64,000 nucleotides of DNA from Arthrobacter sp. NEB 688 (GTDB lineage Bacteria; Actinomycetota; Actinomycetes; Actinomycetales; Dermatophilaceae). The DNA is taken from contig NZ_CP053707.1 in NCBI RefSeq assembly GCF_013201035.1, positions 2,542,001 to 2,606,000 on the forward strand. Direction: 5' to 3'. Under the pieces are notes generated by a model that had not been told where the DNA came from, did no database searches, and saw only the letters and a list, made by a program, of their open reading frames with translations. This document shows, piece after piece, positions 28,873 through 40,168 of this stretch. The stretch's first letter is position 1; each line of letters starts with the position of its first letter. The position numbers and the translations under genes were made by a program.

Positions 28873-28889
28873 GAAGGAGCCTTTCGGGG

Positions 28890-29552
28890 TCAGTGGGCGG
28901 GGGGCGGCGCGTCGAGGACGCGCTCGGCGGTGGCGAGGTGCTCGCGCAGCAGGGCGAGGTGCACGAGGTCGCCCTCCTGGTAGACGGTGTCGGTGCCGGG
29001 GATGAACCCGTCGCCGAGCCGGGTCACGTAGGCGAGCCGGCCCTCGGTGGCCGTCTCGAGCTCGCTGAAGCGGCGGCCGATCCACGCGGCGGTGACCGGG
29101 ATCTCGGCGATGACGACGTGGCCCGACGGGTCGGTGAACTCCGGCACGTGGCCCTGCGGGAGCAGCCGGCGCAGCATCTGGTCGCTCGTCCACTTGACCG
29201 TGGCGACGGTGGGGATGCCCAGCCGTTGGTAGATCTCGGCGCGACCGGGGTCGTAGATGCGCGCGACGACGTTCTCGACGCCGAACTTCTCGCGGGCCAC
29301 GCGGGCGGCGAGGATGTTGGAGTTGTCGCCGCTGGAGACCGCGGCGAAGGCGTAGGCGTCCTCGATGCCGGCCGCCCGCAGCGTGTCGCGGTCGAAGCCG
29401 ACGCCGGTGACCGTGCGCCCCTCGAAGGAGGTGCCGAGGCGCCGGAAGGCGTCCTCTTCCTGGTCGACGACGGCGACCTCGTGGCCGGCTCGCTCGAGGG
29501 CTCGGGCGAGCGAGGCGCCGACACGGCCGCAGCCCATGATCACGAAGTGCAC
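28890..29552 (-). CDS. TrkA potassium-channel regulatory subunit (CeoB-like)
   Basis: 220 residues. RCK domain MHFVIMGCGRVGASLARALERAG with a GxGxxG-type dinucleotide fold, acidic strand-2 end (VDQEEDAF) and a C-terminal TrkA_C domain with VTRLGDGFIPG. GTG start chosen because the frame loses conservation upstream; the ribosome site is weak and it may be leaderless. Divergent from the large APC permease, which it probably regulates. Confidence 0.88.
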   Translation of the reverse strand: MHFVIMGCGRVGASLARALERAGHEVAVVDQEEDAFRRLGTSFEGRTVTGVGFDRDTLRAAGIEDAYAFAAVSSGDNSNILAARVAREKFGVENVVARIYDPGRAEIYQRLGIPTVATVKWTSDQMLRRLLPQGHVPEFTDPSGHVVIAEIPVTAAWIGRRFSELETATEGRLAYVTRLGDGFIPGTDTVYQEGDLVHLALLREHLATAERVLDAPPPAH

Positions 29553-29627
29553 GACAGGGACGCTACTACGCGCCCGCAGCGGACGGACCGCAGTCCGGGA
29601 CGTGCACGCGTGGCGTGCGGTTCTGCC

Positions 29628-29640
29628 TACAGTTGTCCTC
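29628..29640 (+). promoter_or_regulatory. probable -10 of a leaderless permease mRNA
   Basis: TACAGT (29628-29633) ends 7 nt before the GTG at 29641, with no ribosome site, so transcription probably begins at the start codon. The 88-bp space to the divergent trkA gene holds both promoters. Confidence 0.5.
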
Positions 29641-31647
29641 GTGTCAACACCCGGACGTCTCGTCAAGCGCGTCATCCTCGGGCGGGCGATGCGCAGCGAC
29701 CGTCTCGGCGAGACGCTCCTGCCGAAGAAGCTCGCCCTGCCCGTCTTCGCGAGCGACGCGCTGTCGTCGGTGGCCTACGCCCCCGACGAGATCCTCCTGA
29801 CCCTCGGCCTGGCGGGCGGGACGCTCGCCCTGACGCAGTCGTGGAAGATCGCGCTCGTCGTGGTCGTCGTCATGGCGATCGTCATCATGAGCTACCGGCA
29901 GAACGTGCACGCCTACCCCAGCGGCGGCGGTGACTACGAGGTCGCGAGCGTCAACCTCGGCCCGCGCGCCGGCCTGACGGTGGCGAGCGCGCTGCTCGTC
30001 GACTACGTCCTCACCGTGGCGGTGTCCGTCTCGTCGGGCGTGCAGAACGCCGCGGCCGCCTTCGGGTTCGTCCGCGGGCACGAGGCGATCGTCGCGGTGC
30101 TCATCATCGTCGCGCTCACGGCGATGAACCTGCGCGGCGTGCGCGAGTCGGGGACGGCCTTCGCCATCCCCACCTACCTCTTCATGGCCAGCGTCCTCGG
30201 GATGGCGGCGTTCGGCTTCTTCCGCAAGGTCTCCGGGGACCTCCCGCTCGCCGAGAGCGCCTCGCTGACCCTGCGCGCCGAGAGCGGCTTCGAGGAGCTC
30301 GGCACCGTCGCGATGGCCTTCCTGCTGCTGCGCGCCTTCTCGTCCGGCTGCGCGGCGCTCACCGGCGTCGAGGCCATCTCCAACGGCGTCCCGGCGTTCA
30401 AGAAGCCCAAGAGCCGCAACGCCGCGACGACCCTGCTCCTCATGGGCGTGGTCTCGGTGACGATGCTCATGTCGATGATCACGCTGGCCTCCTGGACCGG
30501 CGTGCACTACGCCGACGACGAGGCCAACCAGCTGCTGCGCGACGGGGTCCCGGTCGGCGACGGCTACATCCAGGACACCGTCATGGGCCAGGTGTCGAAG
30601 GCCGTCTTCTCCGACTTCCACCTCGGGGTGGTCGTCGTCTCGATCGTCACCGGCCTCATCCTCGTGCTCGCCGCGAACACGGCCTTCAACGGCTTCCCGG
30701 TCCTCGGCTCGATCCTCGCCCGCGACGGGTTCCTGCCGCGCCAGCTGCACACCCGCGGCGACCGGCTCGCCTTCTCCAACGGCATCCTCATCCTCGCCGG
30801 CGCGGCCGCCGCGCTCGTCGTCGTGTTCAACGCCGACGTCACCCGGCTCATCCAGCTCTACATCGTCGGCGTCTTCGTGTCGTTCACGCTGTCGCAGATC
30901 GGGATGGTGCGGCACTGGAACCGGTTCCTGCGCGTCGAGCGGGACCCGTCGGCGCGGGCCCGGATGATGCGCAGCCGCGTCATCAACGCCATCGGGGCGG
31001 CGATGTCGGGCACGGTGCTCGTCGTCGTGCTGCTCACGAAGTTCACCCACGGCGCGGGCTACGCGATCGCGGCGATGGCGGTCCTGTTCTTCCTCATGCT
31101 CGCGATCCGCAAGCACTACGACCACGTCCGTGACGAGCTGAGCGTCGAGGAGCGCGACACCAAGGCGCAGATGCTGCCCTCGCGCGTCCACGCCATCGTC
31201 CTCGTGGCGAAGATCCACAAGCCGACGCTGCGGGCGCTGGCCTACGCGCGGGCCACCCGGCCGTCGGTGCTCGAGGCGATCACCGTCTCGGTCGACGCCG
31301 ACGAGACCAAGGGCCTGCAGCAGGAGTGGGACCGGCGCGACATCCCGGTGCCCCTCAAGGCCCTCGACAGCCCGTACCGCGAGATCACCCGGCCGGTGCT
31401 CGACTACGTCAAGTCGATCCGCACCGACAACCCGCGCGACATCGTCGTCGTCTACATCCCGCAGTACGTCGTCGGGCACTGGTGGGAGCAGATCCTGCAC
31501 AACCAGAGCGCGCTGCGGCTGCGCACCCGCCTGCTCTTCACGCCCGGCGTCATGGTGTCGTCGGTGCCGTGGCAGCTCGCGTCGTCCGAGGGCGCCGAGG
31601 AGCGGATGGACGGCCCGGTCGCCGGCGACGTCCGCCGCGGCGAGTGA
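29641..31647 (+). CDS. APC-superfamily potassium transporter (KimA-like; Rv2690c type)
   Basis: 668 residues: a basic N terminus, about 12 membrane helices (to about residue 500), and a C-terminal cytoplasmic domain of 160 residues (VHAIVLVAKIHKPTLRALAYA). Helix 1 holds PVFASDALSSVAYAPDEIL and the next conserved segment YPSGGGDYEVA. This is the layout of KimA/Rv2690c-type APC proteins and not of ordinary amino acid permeases. Potassium is inferred from the TrkA neighbours and KimA resemblance; an amino acid substrate is not excluded. Confidence 0.82.
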   Translation: MSTPGRLVKRVILGRAMRSDRLGETLLPKKLALPVFASDALSSVAYAPDEILLTLGLAGGTLALTQSWKIALVVVVVMAIVIMSYRQNVHAYPSGGGDYEVASVNLGPRAGLTVASALLVDYVLTVAVSVSSGVQNAAAAFGFVRGHEAIVAVLIIVALTAMNLRGVRESGTAFAIPTYLFMASVLGMAAFGFFRKVSGDLPLAESASLTLRAESGFEELGTVAMAFLLLRAFSSGCAALTGVEAISNGVPAFKKPKSRNAATTLLLMGVVSVTMLMSMITLASWTGVHYADDEANQLLRDGVPVGDGYIQDTVMGQVSKAVFSDFHLGVVVVSIVTGLILVLAANTAFNGFPVLGSILARDGFLPRQLHTRGDRLAFSNGILILAGAAAALVVVFNADVTRLIQLYIVGVFVSFTLSQIGMVRHWNRFLRVERDPSARARMMRSRVINAIGAAMSGTVLVVVLLTKFTHGAGYAIAAMAVLFFLMLAIRKHYDHVRDELSVEERDTKAQMLPSRVHAIVLVAKIHKPTLRALAYARATRPSVLEAITVSVDADETKGLQQEWDRRDIPVPLKALDSPYREITRPVLDYVKSIRTDNPRDIVVVYIPQYVVGHWWEQILHNQSALRLRTRLLFTPGVMVSSVPWQLASSEGAEERMDGPVAGDVRRGE

Positions 31648-32942
31648 TGGCGGAGCACCCCGAGGGCCTCGCGGTCGGCGACGAGGTCGACGTCGACGTC
31701 ACGGCCTTCGCCCACGGCGGCCACTCCATCGCGCGGGCCGCGGGCCAGGTCCTCTTCGTGCGGCACACACTTCCCGGCGAGCGGGTGCGGGCCCGGGTCA
31801 CCGAGCTCGGCTCCGGCGGACGCTTCGTGCGCGCCGACGCCGTCGAGGTGATCGAGGCCTCCGCGGACCGCGTGACGCCGCCCTGCCCGTGGAGCGGCCC
31901 CGGCCGCTGCGGCGGCTGCGACCTCCAGCACGTCGCGCTCGACGGCCAGCGCCGCCTCAAGGCCGGTGTCGTCCGCGAGCAGATGAGCCGCCTCGCCGGG
32001 CTCGAGGTCGACGTCGAGGTCGAGCCGGTGCCCGGCGACGACGGCGGCCTGGACTGGCGCACCCGCGTCGAGTTCGCCGTCGACGCCGAGGGTCGTGCGG
32101 GCCTGCGCCGCCACCGTTCGCACGAGGTCGTGCCGGTCGACCACTGCCGCATCGCTGCCCCCGGGGTCGACGTGCTGCGCGTCACCGAGCGCACCTGGCC
32201 GGGCGCCGAGGCGGTCGACGCCGTCGCGCCCTCCGTCGGTGCGCCCGTCGCGGTCGAGGTGCCCGGCGGGCCGGTCGCCGAGGTCACCGAGCGGGTCGAG
32301 GTCGCGGCCACCGAGGGTCGCCCGGGCTTCGCCCACGACTTCACCGTGTCGGCCCGCGGCTTCTGGCAGGTGCACCCGGGCGCCGCGACGACCTTCCTCA
32401 CCGCCGTCCTCGACGGCCTGCGGGTGCGGCCGGGGGAGCGCGCGCTCGACCTCTACAGCGGGGTCGGCCTGTTCGCCGCCGCTCTCTCGGAGGCCGTGGG
32501 CCACGAGGGCCAGGTCGTCGCCGTCGAGGCCGACCGCGACGCCGTCGAGCGCGCGAGCGCCGACCTCGGCCCCGCGGGCAACGTCGCCGTCCTCGGGGCA
32601 CGGGTCGACGACGCGTTCGGGCTGGCGCGCACCGACCGGCGCCGCGGGACGGGACGCAGCCGTGGGCGGCGACCGGCCCGCTCGCCGCTGCTGCCGCAGC
32701 GGGCCGACGTCGTCGTCCTCGACCCGCCGCGCACCGGGGCCGGCCCGGCCGTCGTCGGGGCCGTCGCGGACCTCGCCCCGCGGGCCGTCGCCTACGTCGC
32801 GTGCGACCCCGCCGCCCTCGCCCGCGACACCGCGGCTCTGCTGGCGCGCGGGTACCGGCTCGTGTCGCTGCGAGCCTTCGACGCCTTCCCGATGACGCAC
32901 CACGTCGAGTGCGTCGCCCTCTTCGAGCCCGCGTCGGCGTGA
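31647..32942 (+). CDS. TRAM-domain class I SAM RNA methyltransferase (TrmA/RlmCD family)
   Basis: 431 residues. N-terminal TRAM domain (VDVTAFAHGGHSIARAAGQVLFVRHTLPGE); Cys motif CPWSGPGRCGGC with a further CRI cysteine that can hold [4Fe-4S] as in RumA; SAM motif LDLYSGVGLFAAAL near residue 268; DPPRTGA; and the catalytic Cys in VACDPAALARD. Likely makes 5-methyluridine in tRNA or 23S rRNA; position cannot be told. An internal insert rich in Arg (near residue 335) is unusual. Start overlaps the permease stop (TGATG). Position corresponds to Rv2689c. Confidence 0.87.
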   Translation: MAEHPEGLAVGDEVDVDVTAFAHGGHSIARAAGQVLFVRHTLPGERVRARVTELGSGGRFVRADAVEVIEASADRVTPPCPWSGPGRCGGCDLQHVALDGQRRLKAGVVREQMSRLAGLEVDVEVEPVPGDDGGLDWRTRVEFAVDAEGRAGLRRHRSHEVVPVDHCRIAAPGVDVLRVTERTWPGAEAVDAVAPSVGAPVAVEVPGGPVAEVTERVEVAATEGRPGFAHDFTVSARGFWQVHPGAATTFLTAVLDGLRVRPGERALDLYSGVGLFAAALSEAVGHEGQVVAVEADRDAVERASADLGPAGNVAVLGARVDDAFGLARTDRRRGTGRSRGRRPARSPLLPQRADVVVLDPPRTGAGPAVVGAVADLAPRAVAYVACDPAALARDTAALLARGYRLVSLRAFDAFPMTHHVECVALFEPASA

Positions 32943-33784
32943 GCGGGCGGCCCGGGCGGCGCGCCCTGCTGGCGTCCGCGCTCGGGGCCCCGCTGCTGGC
33001 CGCCGGCTGCTCGTCGTCGCCGGACGCCGGCGACGCGTCCCCGGGAGCGCCGGCGGCCGAGCGCATCCCCTACGGCCCGCACCCGGCGCAGTTCGTCGAG
33101 CTGACGCGTCCCGTCGGTGACTCGCGGGGCGTCGTCGTCGTGCTGCACGGCGGCTTCTGGCTCGCCGAGTACGACGTCTCGCTGGCGCGCCCGCTCGCGG
33201 CCGACCTCGTGCGCCGCGGCTGGACGGCGCTGGCCGTCGAGTACCGCCGGGTCGGCGACGGGGGAGGCGTGCCGGCGACGCTCGACGACGTCTCCGCCGC
33301 GCTCGACCTCCTCGCCGACCGGGGCCTCGGCGACCGCCGGGTCGTGACCCTCGGCCACTCGGCGGGCGGCCAGCTCGCGGTCTGGGCCGCGGCTCGGACG
33401 CGGCTGGACCGGTGGCGGGCCGCGCGGGTCGTCCCCACCCACGTCGTGTCCCAGGCCGGTGTCCTCGACCTGCGCACCGCCGACGCCGAGGATCTCGGCG
33501 GGGGAGCGGTCCCGGGGTTCCTCGGCGGCTCGCCGCAGGAGCGCCCCGACGCGTGGGCGTGGGCCGACCCCACGGCCCTCGTGCCGCTCGACGTGCCGGT
33601 GTGGTGCGTCCACGGCGCGGACGACGGGACGGTGCCGATCGCCCAGTCGCAGGCCTACGTCGCCGCGGCGCGCGCGGCCGGGGGAGAGGCCACGCTCGTC
33701 GAGGTCCCGGGCGACCACCTCGACCAGGTCGACGTCGGCTCCGACGCCTGGGCGCGGACGGTCGAGGTCCTCGACGCGCTCTGA
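32939..33784 (+). CDS. alpha/beta-hydrolase lipoprotein (BD-FAE/esterase-like)
   Basis: 281 residues. N-terminal arginine pair and lipobox LAAGC at about residue 23, then a mature domain. Catalytic elements: oxyanion HGGFW near residue 63, nucleophile in GHSAGG near residue 140, acid in HGADDG, and base in GDHLDQ near 260. Resembles carboxylesterase/kynurenine-formamidase-like hydrolases. The lipobox suggests surface anchoring and the RR pair possible Tat export; natural substrate unknown. Overlaps the methyltransferase by 4 nt (GTGA). Confidence 0.82.
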   Translation: MSGRPGRRALLASALGAPLLAAGCSSSPDAGDASPGAPAAERIPYGPHPAQFVELTRPVGDSRGVVVVLHGGFWLAEYDVSLARPLAADLVRRGWTALAVEYRRVGDGGGVPATLDDVSAALDLLADRGLGDRRVVTLGHSAGGQLAVWAAARTRLDRWRAARVVPTHVVSQAGVLDLRTADAEDLGGGAVPGFLGGSPQERPDAWAWADPTALVPLDVPVWCVHGADDGTVPIAQSQAYVAAARAAGGEATLVEVPGDHLDQVDVGSDAWARTVEVLDAL

Positions 33785-33868
33785 CCACCCGGTGAACGGC
33801 CCTCGCGTGGCCGCGCTCCGTCGCTGGTGCGGGCATAGGCTCGACGCCACCGACCCGGTGTGGTTAGA

Positions 33869-33886
33869 TATCTTGACGTCAAGATA
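33869..33886. promoter_or_regulatory. perfect 18-bp palindrome upstream of aconitase
   Basis: TATCTTGACGTCAAGATA is fully symmetric and lies 45 bp before the acnA GTG in an AT-rich island. A dimeric repressor site is the natural reading. TTAGAT (33864-33869) or TAAATA (33885-33890) could be the -10. I do not know which regulator binds; no regulator gene is adjacent. Confidence 0.7.
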
Positions 33887-33931
33887 AATAGCGGGTCCGT
33901 GCGACGACGCAACGACCCGGAAGGAGACCCG

Positions 33932-36712
<2,781 letters not shown>

Positions 36713-36730
36713 CGCACCGGACACACGAAC

Positions 36731-36764
36731 GCGCCGCCCCGGACCTCACCGACCGGGGCGGCGC
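36731..36764. terminator. bidirectional terminator, acnA / sugar permease
   Basis: GCGCCGCCCCGG (36731-36742) and CCGGGGCGGCGC (36753-36764) form a perfect 12-bp stem with a 10-nt loop, placed between two convergent genes. Confidence 0.8.
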
Positions 36765-36797
36765 GCTCGTCTCCTCGCGGGGTCGCCGCGAGGGGTC

Positions 36798-37724
36798 TCA
36801 GCCCTTCTCGGCGCCCGCGTTCGCGCCCTGGGTGAAGTAGCGCTGGAACACCGCGAAGATGATCGCCGACGGGATGGTCATGAGCAGCGCGGCCGCCATC
36901 GAGATGGGGTACTGGTTGCCCGAGCCCAGACCGCCCGACGTCAGCTGGCCGACACCGCGGGTGAGCGTGAAGAGGCTCGGGTCGTCGGTGGCGATGATGA
37001 AGTGCGCCAGCTCGTTCCACGACCCCTGGAAGGAGAGGATCGTCAGGGTGATGACCGCCGGCCGGGCCATCGGCAGGACGACCGACCAGAAGATGCGGAA
37101 GGTCCCGGCACCGTCGATGCGCGCCGCCTCCTCGACCGACGGGGGGATCGACTCGAAGAACTGCTTCATGATGAAGACGCCGGCGGCGTCGACGAGCAGC
37201 GGGACGATGAGCGCCGGGTAGGTGTTGTAGATCCCGAGGTAGTTGAGCACGAGGAACTTCGGGATGAGCAGCACGATGCCGGGCACCGCCAGGACGGCGA
37301 GGATCGCCGTGAACACCGCGTCCCGGCCGCGGAACTTCAGCCGGGCCAGCGCGTAGCCGGCGAGCGAGTTGAAGAAGACCCGCCCGACCGTCACGCACAC
37401 GGTGACGATGACCGAGTTGGTGAACCACAGGGGGAAGTCGGTCTCGGCCAGGCGCTGGAACGCGGCGGTCGTCAACGGGTCCGGGACGATCCCCAGCGGG
37501 TTGGCCACGGCGTCGCCGTTGGTCTTGAGCGACGTCGAGACCTGGACGACGAACGGGTAGATGTAGACGACCGAGAACGCGACGAGCGCGAGGTAGACCG
37601 CGAGCTTCTTGCCGCGACCGCTGCGGTGGACGCGAGAGGTCCCTCCGCCGTCGGTCGGGCCGAGCCGCCGCATGTCCTGGACGGCCTGGGCCTGGGTGCG
37701 GGCGTCGATGCCGAGCTCGCTCAT
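36798..37724 (-). CDS. sugar ABC transporter permease (MalG-like, second operon)
   Basis: 308 residues, six predicted helices. EAA loop EEAARIDGAGTFRIFWSVVLPM (shown in part; about residues 198-219). ATG start overlapping the upstream permease stop by 4 nt. Last gene of a LacI-SBP-permease-permease operon. No ATPase gene is nearby, so a shared MsiK-type ATPase is likely. Confidence 0.88.
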   Translation of the reverse strand: MSELGIDARTQAQAVQDMRRLGPTDGGGTSRVHRSGRGKKLAVYLALVAFSVVYIYPFVVQVSTSLKTNGDAVANPLGIVPDPLTTAAFQRLAETDFPLWFTNSVIVTVCVTVGRVFFNSLAGYALARLKFRGRDAVFTAILAVLAVPGIVLLIPKFLVLNYLGIYNTYPALIVPLLVDAAGVFIMKQFFESIPPSVEEAARIDGAGTFRIFWSVVLPMARPAVITLTILSFQGSWNELAHFIIATDDPSLFTLTRGVGQLTSGGLGSGNQYPISMAAALLMTIPSAIIFAVFQRYFTQGANAGAEKG

Positions 37725-38878
37725 GCCGCCACCTCCTTCTTCGCCGCGCGCCGCTGGGCGCGCCGTGCCTTCTTCGCCGCGGCCTCGTCCTTGTCGCGCA
37801 GGACGAACCGCTGGAAGGTCGTCAGCACGAAGATGAGGACGAAGAGCAGGAAGGCGATCGCGGCGCCCTGGCCCCACTGCTGCTGCCCGAAGGCCGAGGT
37901 GTAGGACAGGTAGGCGGGGGTCAGCGTGGTCTTGGCCGGGCCGCCCTGGGTCATGACGTACATCTGGTCGAACACCTGCCAGGTGCCGATGACCCCGAGG
38001 GTGACGACGAGCAGCACCGTCGGGCGCAGGTGCGGCAGGGTGACCGCCCGGAAGCGCTGCCAGCGGTTGGCGCCGTCGACGAGCGCGGCCTCCTCGACCT
38101 CGGTCGGCAGGTCCTGGAGCGCCGCGAGGAACATGAGCATGAAGGTGCCCGCGGTGGTCCAGACGACCTGGAGCATGATCGCCGAGAGTGCGACGGACGG
38201 ACCGCTGAACCAGTCCCAGAGCGAGAGGCTCATCACCTGGTGGTCGGCGAGGGCGCCGGGTGGCGCGTCGATGCTCCAGAGGCCGAGGCCCTGGCCGAGC
38301 AGGTGGATGAGGCCCCGGGGGTCGGAGAACCACGTCGGCCCGTCGACGCCGAAGATCCCGAGGAACTGGTTGACGGCGCCGGTGCCGGTGAACAGGAAGA
38401 GGAAGACGAGCGAGATCGCCACCGACGAGACCACCGACGGGAAGTAGAACGCCGTCCGGAAGAAGGTGCGGCCCTTGAGGAAGCGCTGGTTGACGATGAC
38501 CGCCAGCCCGAGCGCGAGGACCGTCTGGAGGGGGACGACGCCGACGACGTAGTAGAAGGTGTTGCGCAGCGAGATCATGAAGTCCTGCCGCGAGAGTCCC
38601 TGCTCGGTGAGCAGCGCCTGGTAGTTCTCGGTGCCGACGAAGCCGACGCGCGAGGAGAACGGGCTCCCGCGGCCGCTCCAGTCGGTGAACGACACCCACA
38701 GGGCCATGAGGATCGGGATGGCGAGGAAGAGGCCGAGGACGACGAGCGTGGGCGTGACGAACAGCCAGCCCGCCGTCGTCTGGCGCTGGCCGTCGCCGCT
38801 GCGCCGCCGCCGCGGGGCCCGGCCGGAGCCGGTCCCCGCGACGGTGGCGCGCTCCGTGACGGAGTCGGCGGTGCTCAC
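37721..38878 (-). CDS. sugar ABC transporter permease (MalF-like, second operon)
   Basis: 385 residues. Six helices with a long periplasmic loop (about residues 165-215, PTWFSDPRGLIHLLGQGLG) and EAA loop EEAALVDGANRWQRFRAVTLP (residues about 285-305). C terminus is a Lys/Arg/Ala-rich tail. GTG start overlaps the binding-protein stop. The large periplasmic loop distinguishes it from the permease of the first operon. Confidence 0.87.
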   Translation of the reverse strand: MSTADSVTERATVAGTGSGRAPRRRRSGDGQRQTTAGWLFVTPTLVVLGLFLAIPILMALWVSFTDWSGRGSPFSSRVGFVGTENYQALLTEQGLSRQDFMISLRNTFYYVVGVVPLQTVLALGLAVIVNQRFLKGRTFFRTAFYFPSVVSSVAISLVFLFLFTGTGAVNQFLGIFGVDGPTWFSDPRGLIHLLGQGLGLWSIDAPPGALADHQVMSLSLWDWFSGPSVALSAIMLQVVWTTAGTFMLMFLAALQDLPTEVEEAALVDGANRWQRFRAVTLPHLRPTVLLVVTLGVIGTWQVFDQMYVMTQGGPAKTTLTPAYLSYTSAFGQQQWGQGAAIAFLLFVLIFVLTTFQRFVLRDKDEAAAKKARRAQRRAAKKEVAA

Positions 38879-40128
38879 TTGCCGAGGGCGGAGCCGGCGT
38901 TGGTGTCGAAGCCGCCGAGGACCTGCGGCAGGTTGGCGTTGCCGAAGCTCTCGAGCTTGGAGTTGAGGTCGGCGACGACCTGCTCCATCCCGGGGGCGTT
39001 GATCGGGCCGTGGCCGTACTCACCGCCGGCGATGAAGGGCGCGTCCTCCGGGAACTTCTCCTGGTACTGGGCGGCGGCCGACTGGCGGCTCGGCATGACG
39101 CCGAACGCGTCGGCGAAGGCCATCTGCTGGTCGACGGTGGTCAGGGACTTCACGAGGTCGACGGCCTGGGCCTGGGCCTTGGAGTCGGACGCGACGCCCC
39201 AGCACTGGGTGAACTGCAGCGTCCCCTTGCCCGCCGGGCCGGCCGGGAGCTCGACGGTCTTGTACTTCAGGTCGGGGTAGTCGTTCTTGACGGCGCCCTT
39301 GATCCAGTTGCCCTCGATGGTCATCGCGGCCTTGCCGGTGCCGAACGCCTCGCCGCCCCACCCGGAGTCGAGCTGGTTGGACATCTTGAAGTTGCCGGCC
39401 TTGACGTTGCGCTGCACGTAGTCGAGGGCGTCGGTGACGGCGGGGGTGTTCGCCGTCGCGCTCTTGCCGTCCTCGGCGAGCCACCAGCCGCCGTTCTGGA
39501 CGACGAACGCGCCGAGCCGGTCGATGCCGACGCCGATGCCGAGGCCGACCTGGTCCTTCGTGGTCAGCTTCTTGGAGACGGCCTCGAGCTGCTCCCACGT
39601 CGTCGGGACGTCGGCGTCGGTCAGGCCGGCCTTCTCCCAGGAGTCGGTGTTGATCTCGAGCGCGAGGGTCGAGAAGTCCTTCGGGGCGCAGTACTGCTTG
39701 CCCTCGTAGGTGAAGGTCTGGCGCAGCGGCTCGTAGAAGTCGCTGTTGTCGGACAGCTGGTCGGCGTAGGGGTAGAGGCTGCCGTTCTTCGCGTAGTCGG
39801 CGAAGCGCGAGGCGTCCATGTAGAACACGTCGGCGGGCTTGCCGCTCGCGAAGCCCTGGGCGAGCTGCTGGTTCATGTCGCTCGCCGCGGTGACGGTGAC
39901 CTTGTTGCCGGACTTCTTGGCCCACGCGTCGGCCGCGGCCTTGACGGCGTTGGTCTCGGCGTCGCCGGAGGAGGCGATGAGCATCGTCAGGTCGACCGGG
40001 CCGCTGGCCGACGCCGGCGCGCTGGAGGCGCCCTCCTCCTCGAATCCGCCTCCGCCACAGGCGGACAGGGCAAGGGCGCCGCTGAGGGCGAGGACCAGGG
40101 CGGTCGTACGGGTCGTGCGCGTCATCAT
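38875..40128 (-). CDS. sugar ABC transporter substrate-binding lipoprotein (second operon)
   Basis: 417 residues. Signal peptide with lipobox ALSAC (Cys about residue 24), Gly/Ser/Ala linker, then a family-1 extracellular binding fold: PADVFYMDASRFADYAKNG and the helix ETNAVKAAADAWAKKSG. It has no internal disulfide-rich pattern, unlike the first operon's protein. Neighbouring alpha-1,6-glucosidase-like gene suggests a maltodextrin or isomalto-type ligand (inference). Confidence 0.87.
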   Translation of the reverse strand: MMTRTTRTTALVLALSGALALSACGGGGFEEEGASSAPASASGPVDLTMLIASSGDAETNAVKAAADAWAKKSGNKVTVTAASDMNQQLAQGFASGKPADVFYMDASRFADYAKNGSLYPYADQLSDNSDFYEPLRQTFTYEGKQYCAPKDFSTLALEINTDSWEKAGLTDADVPTTWEQLEAVSKKLTTKDQVGLGIGVGIDRLGAFVVQNGGWWLAEDGKSATANTPAVTDALDYVQRNVKAGNFKMSNQLDSGWGGEAFGTGKAAMTIEGNWIKGAVKNDYPDLKYKTVELPAGPAGKGTLQFTQCWGVASDSKAQAQAVDLVKSLTTVDQQMAFADAFGVMPSRQSAAAQYQEKFPEDAPFIAGGEYGHGPINAPGMEQVVADLNSKLESFGNANLPQVLGGFDTNAGSALGK

Positions 40129-40168
40129 GACTCCTTCGTCGGGGGTGGTGCGCGGGGGGGTGGCCGGG

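Noticed and set aside
36798-39023. One long fused permease
   Set aside because: The upstream half of the frame is the shadow of the separate MalF-like gene; the ATGA overlap at 37721-37724 separates two genes.
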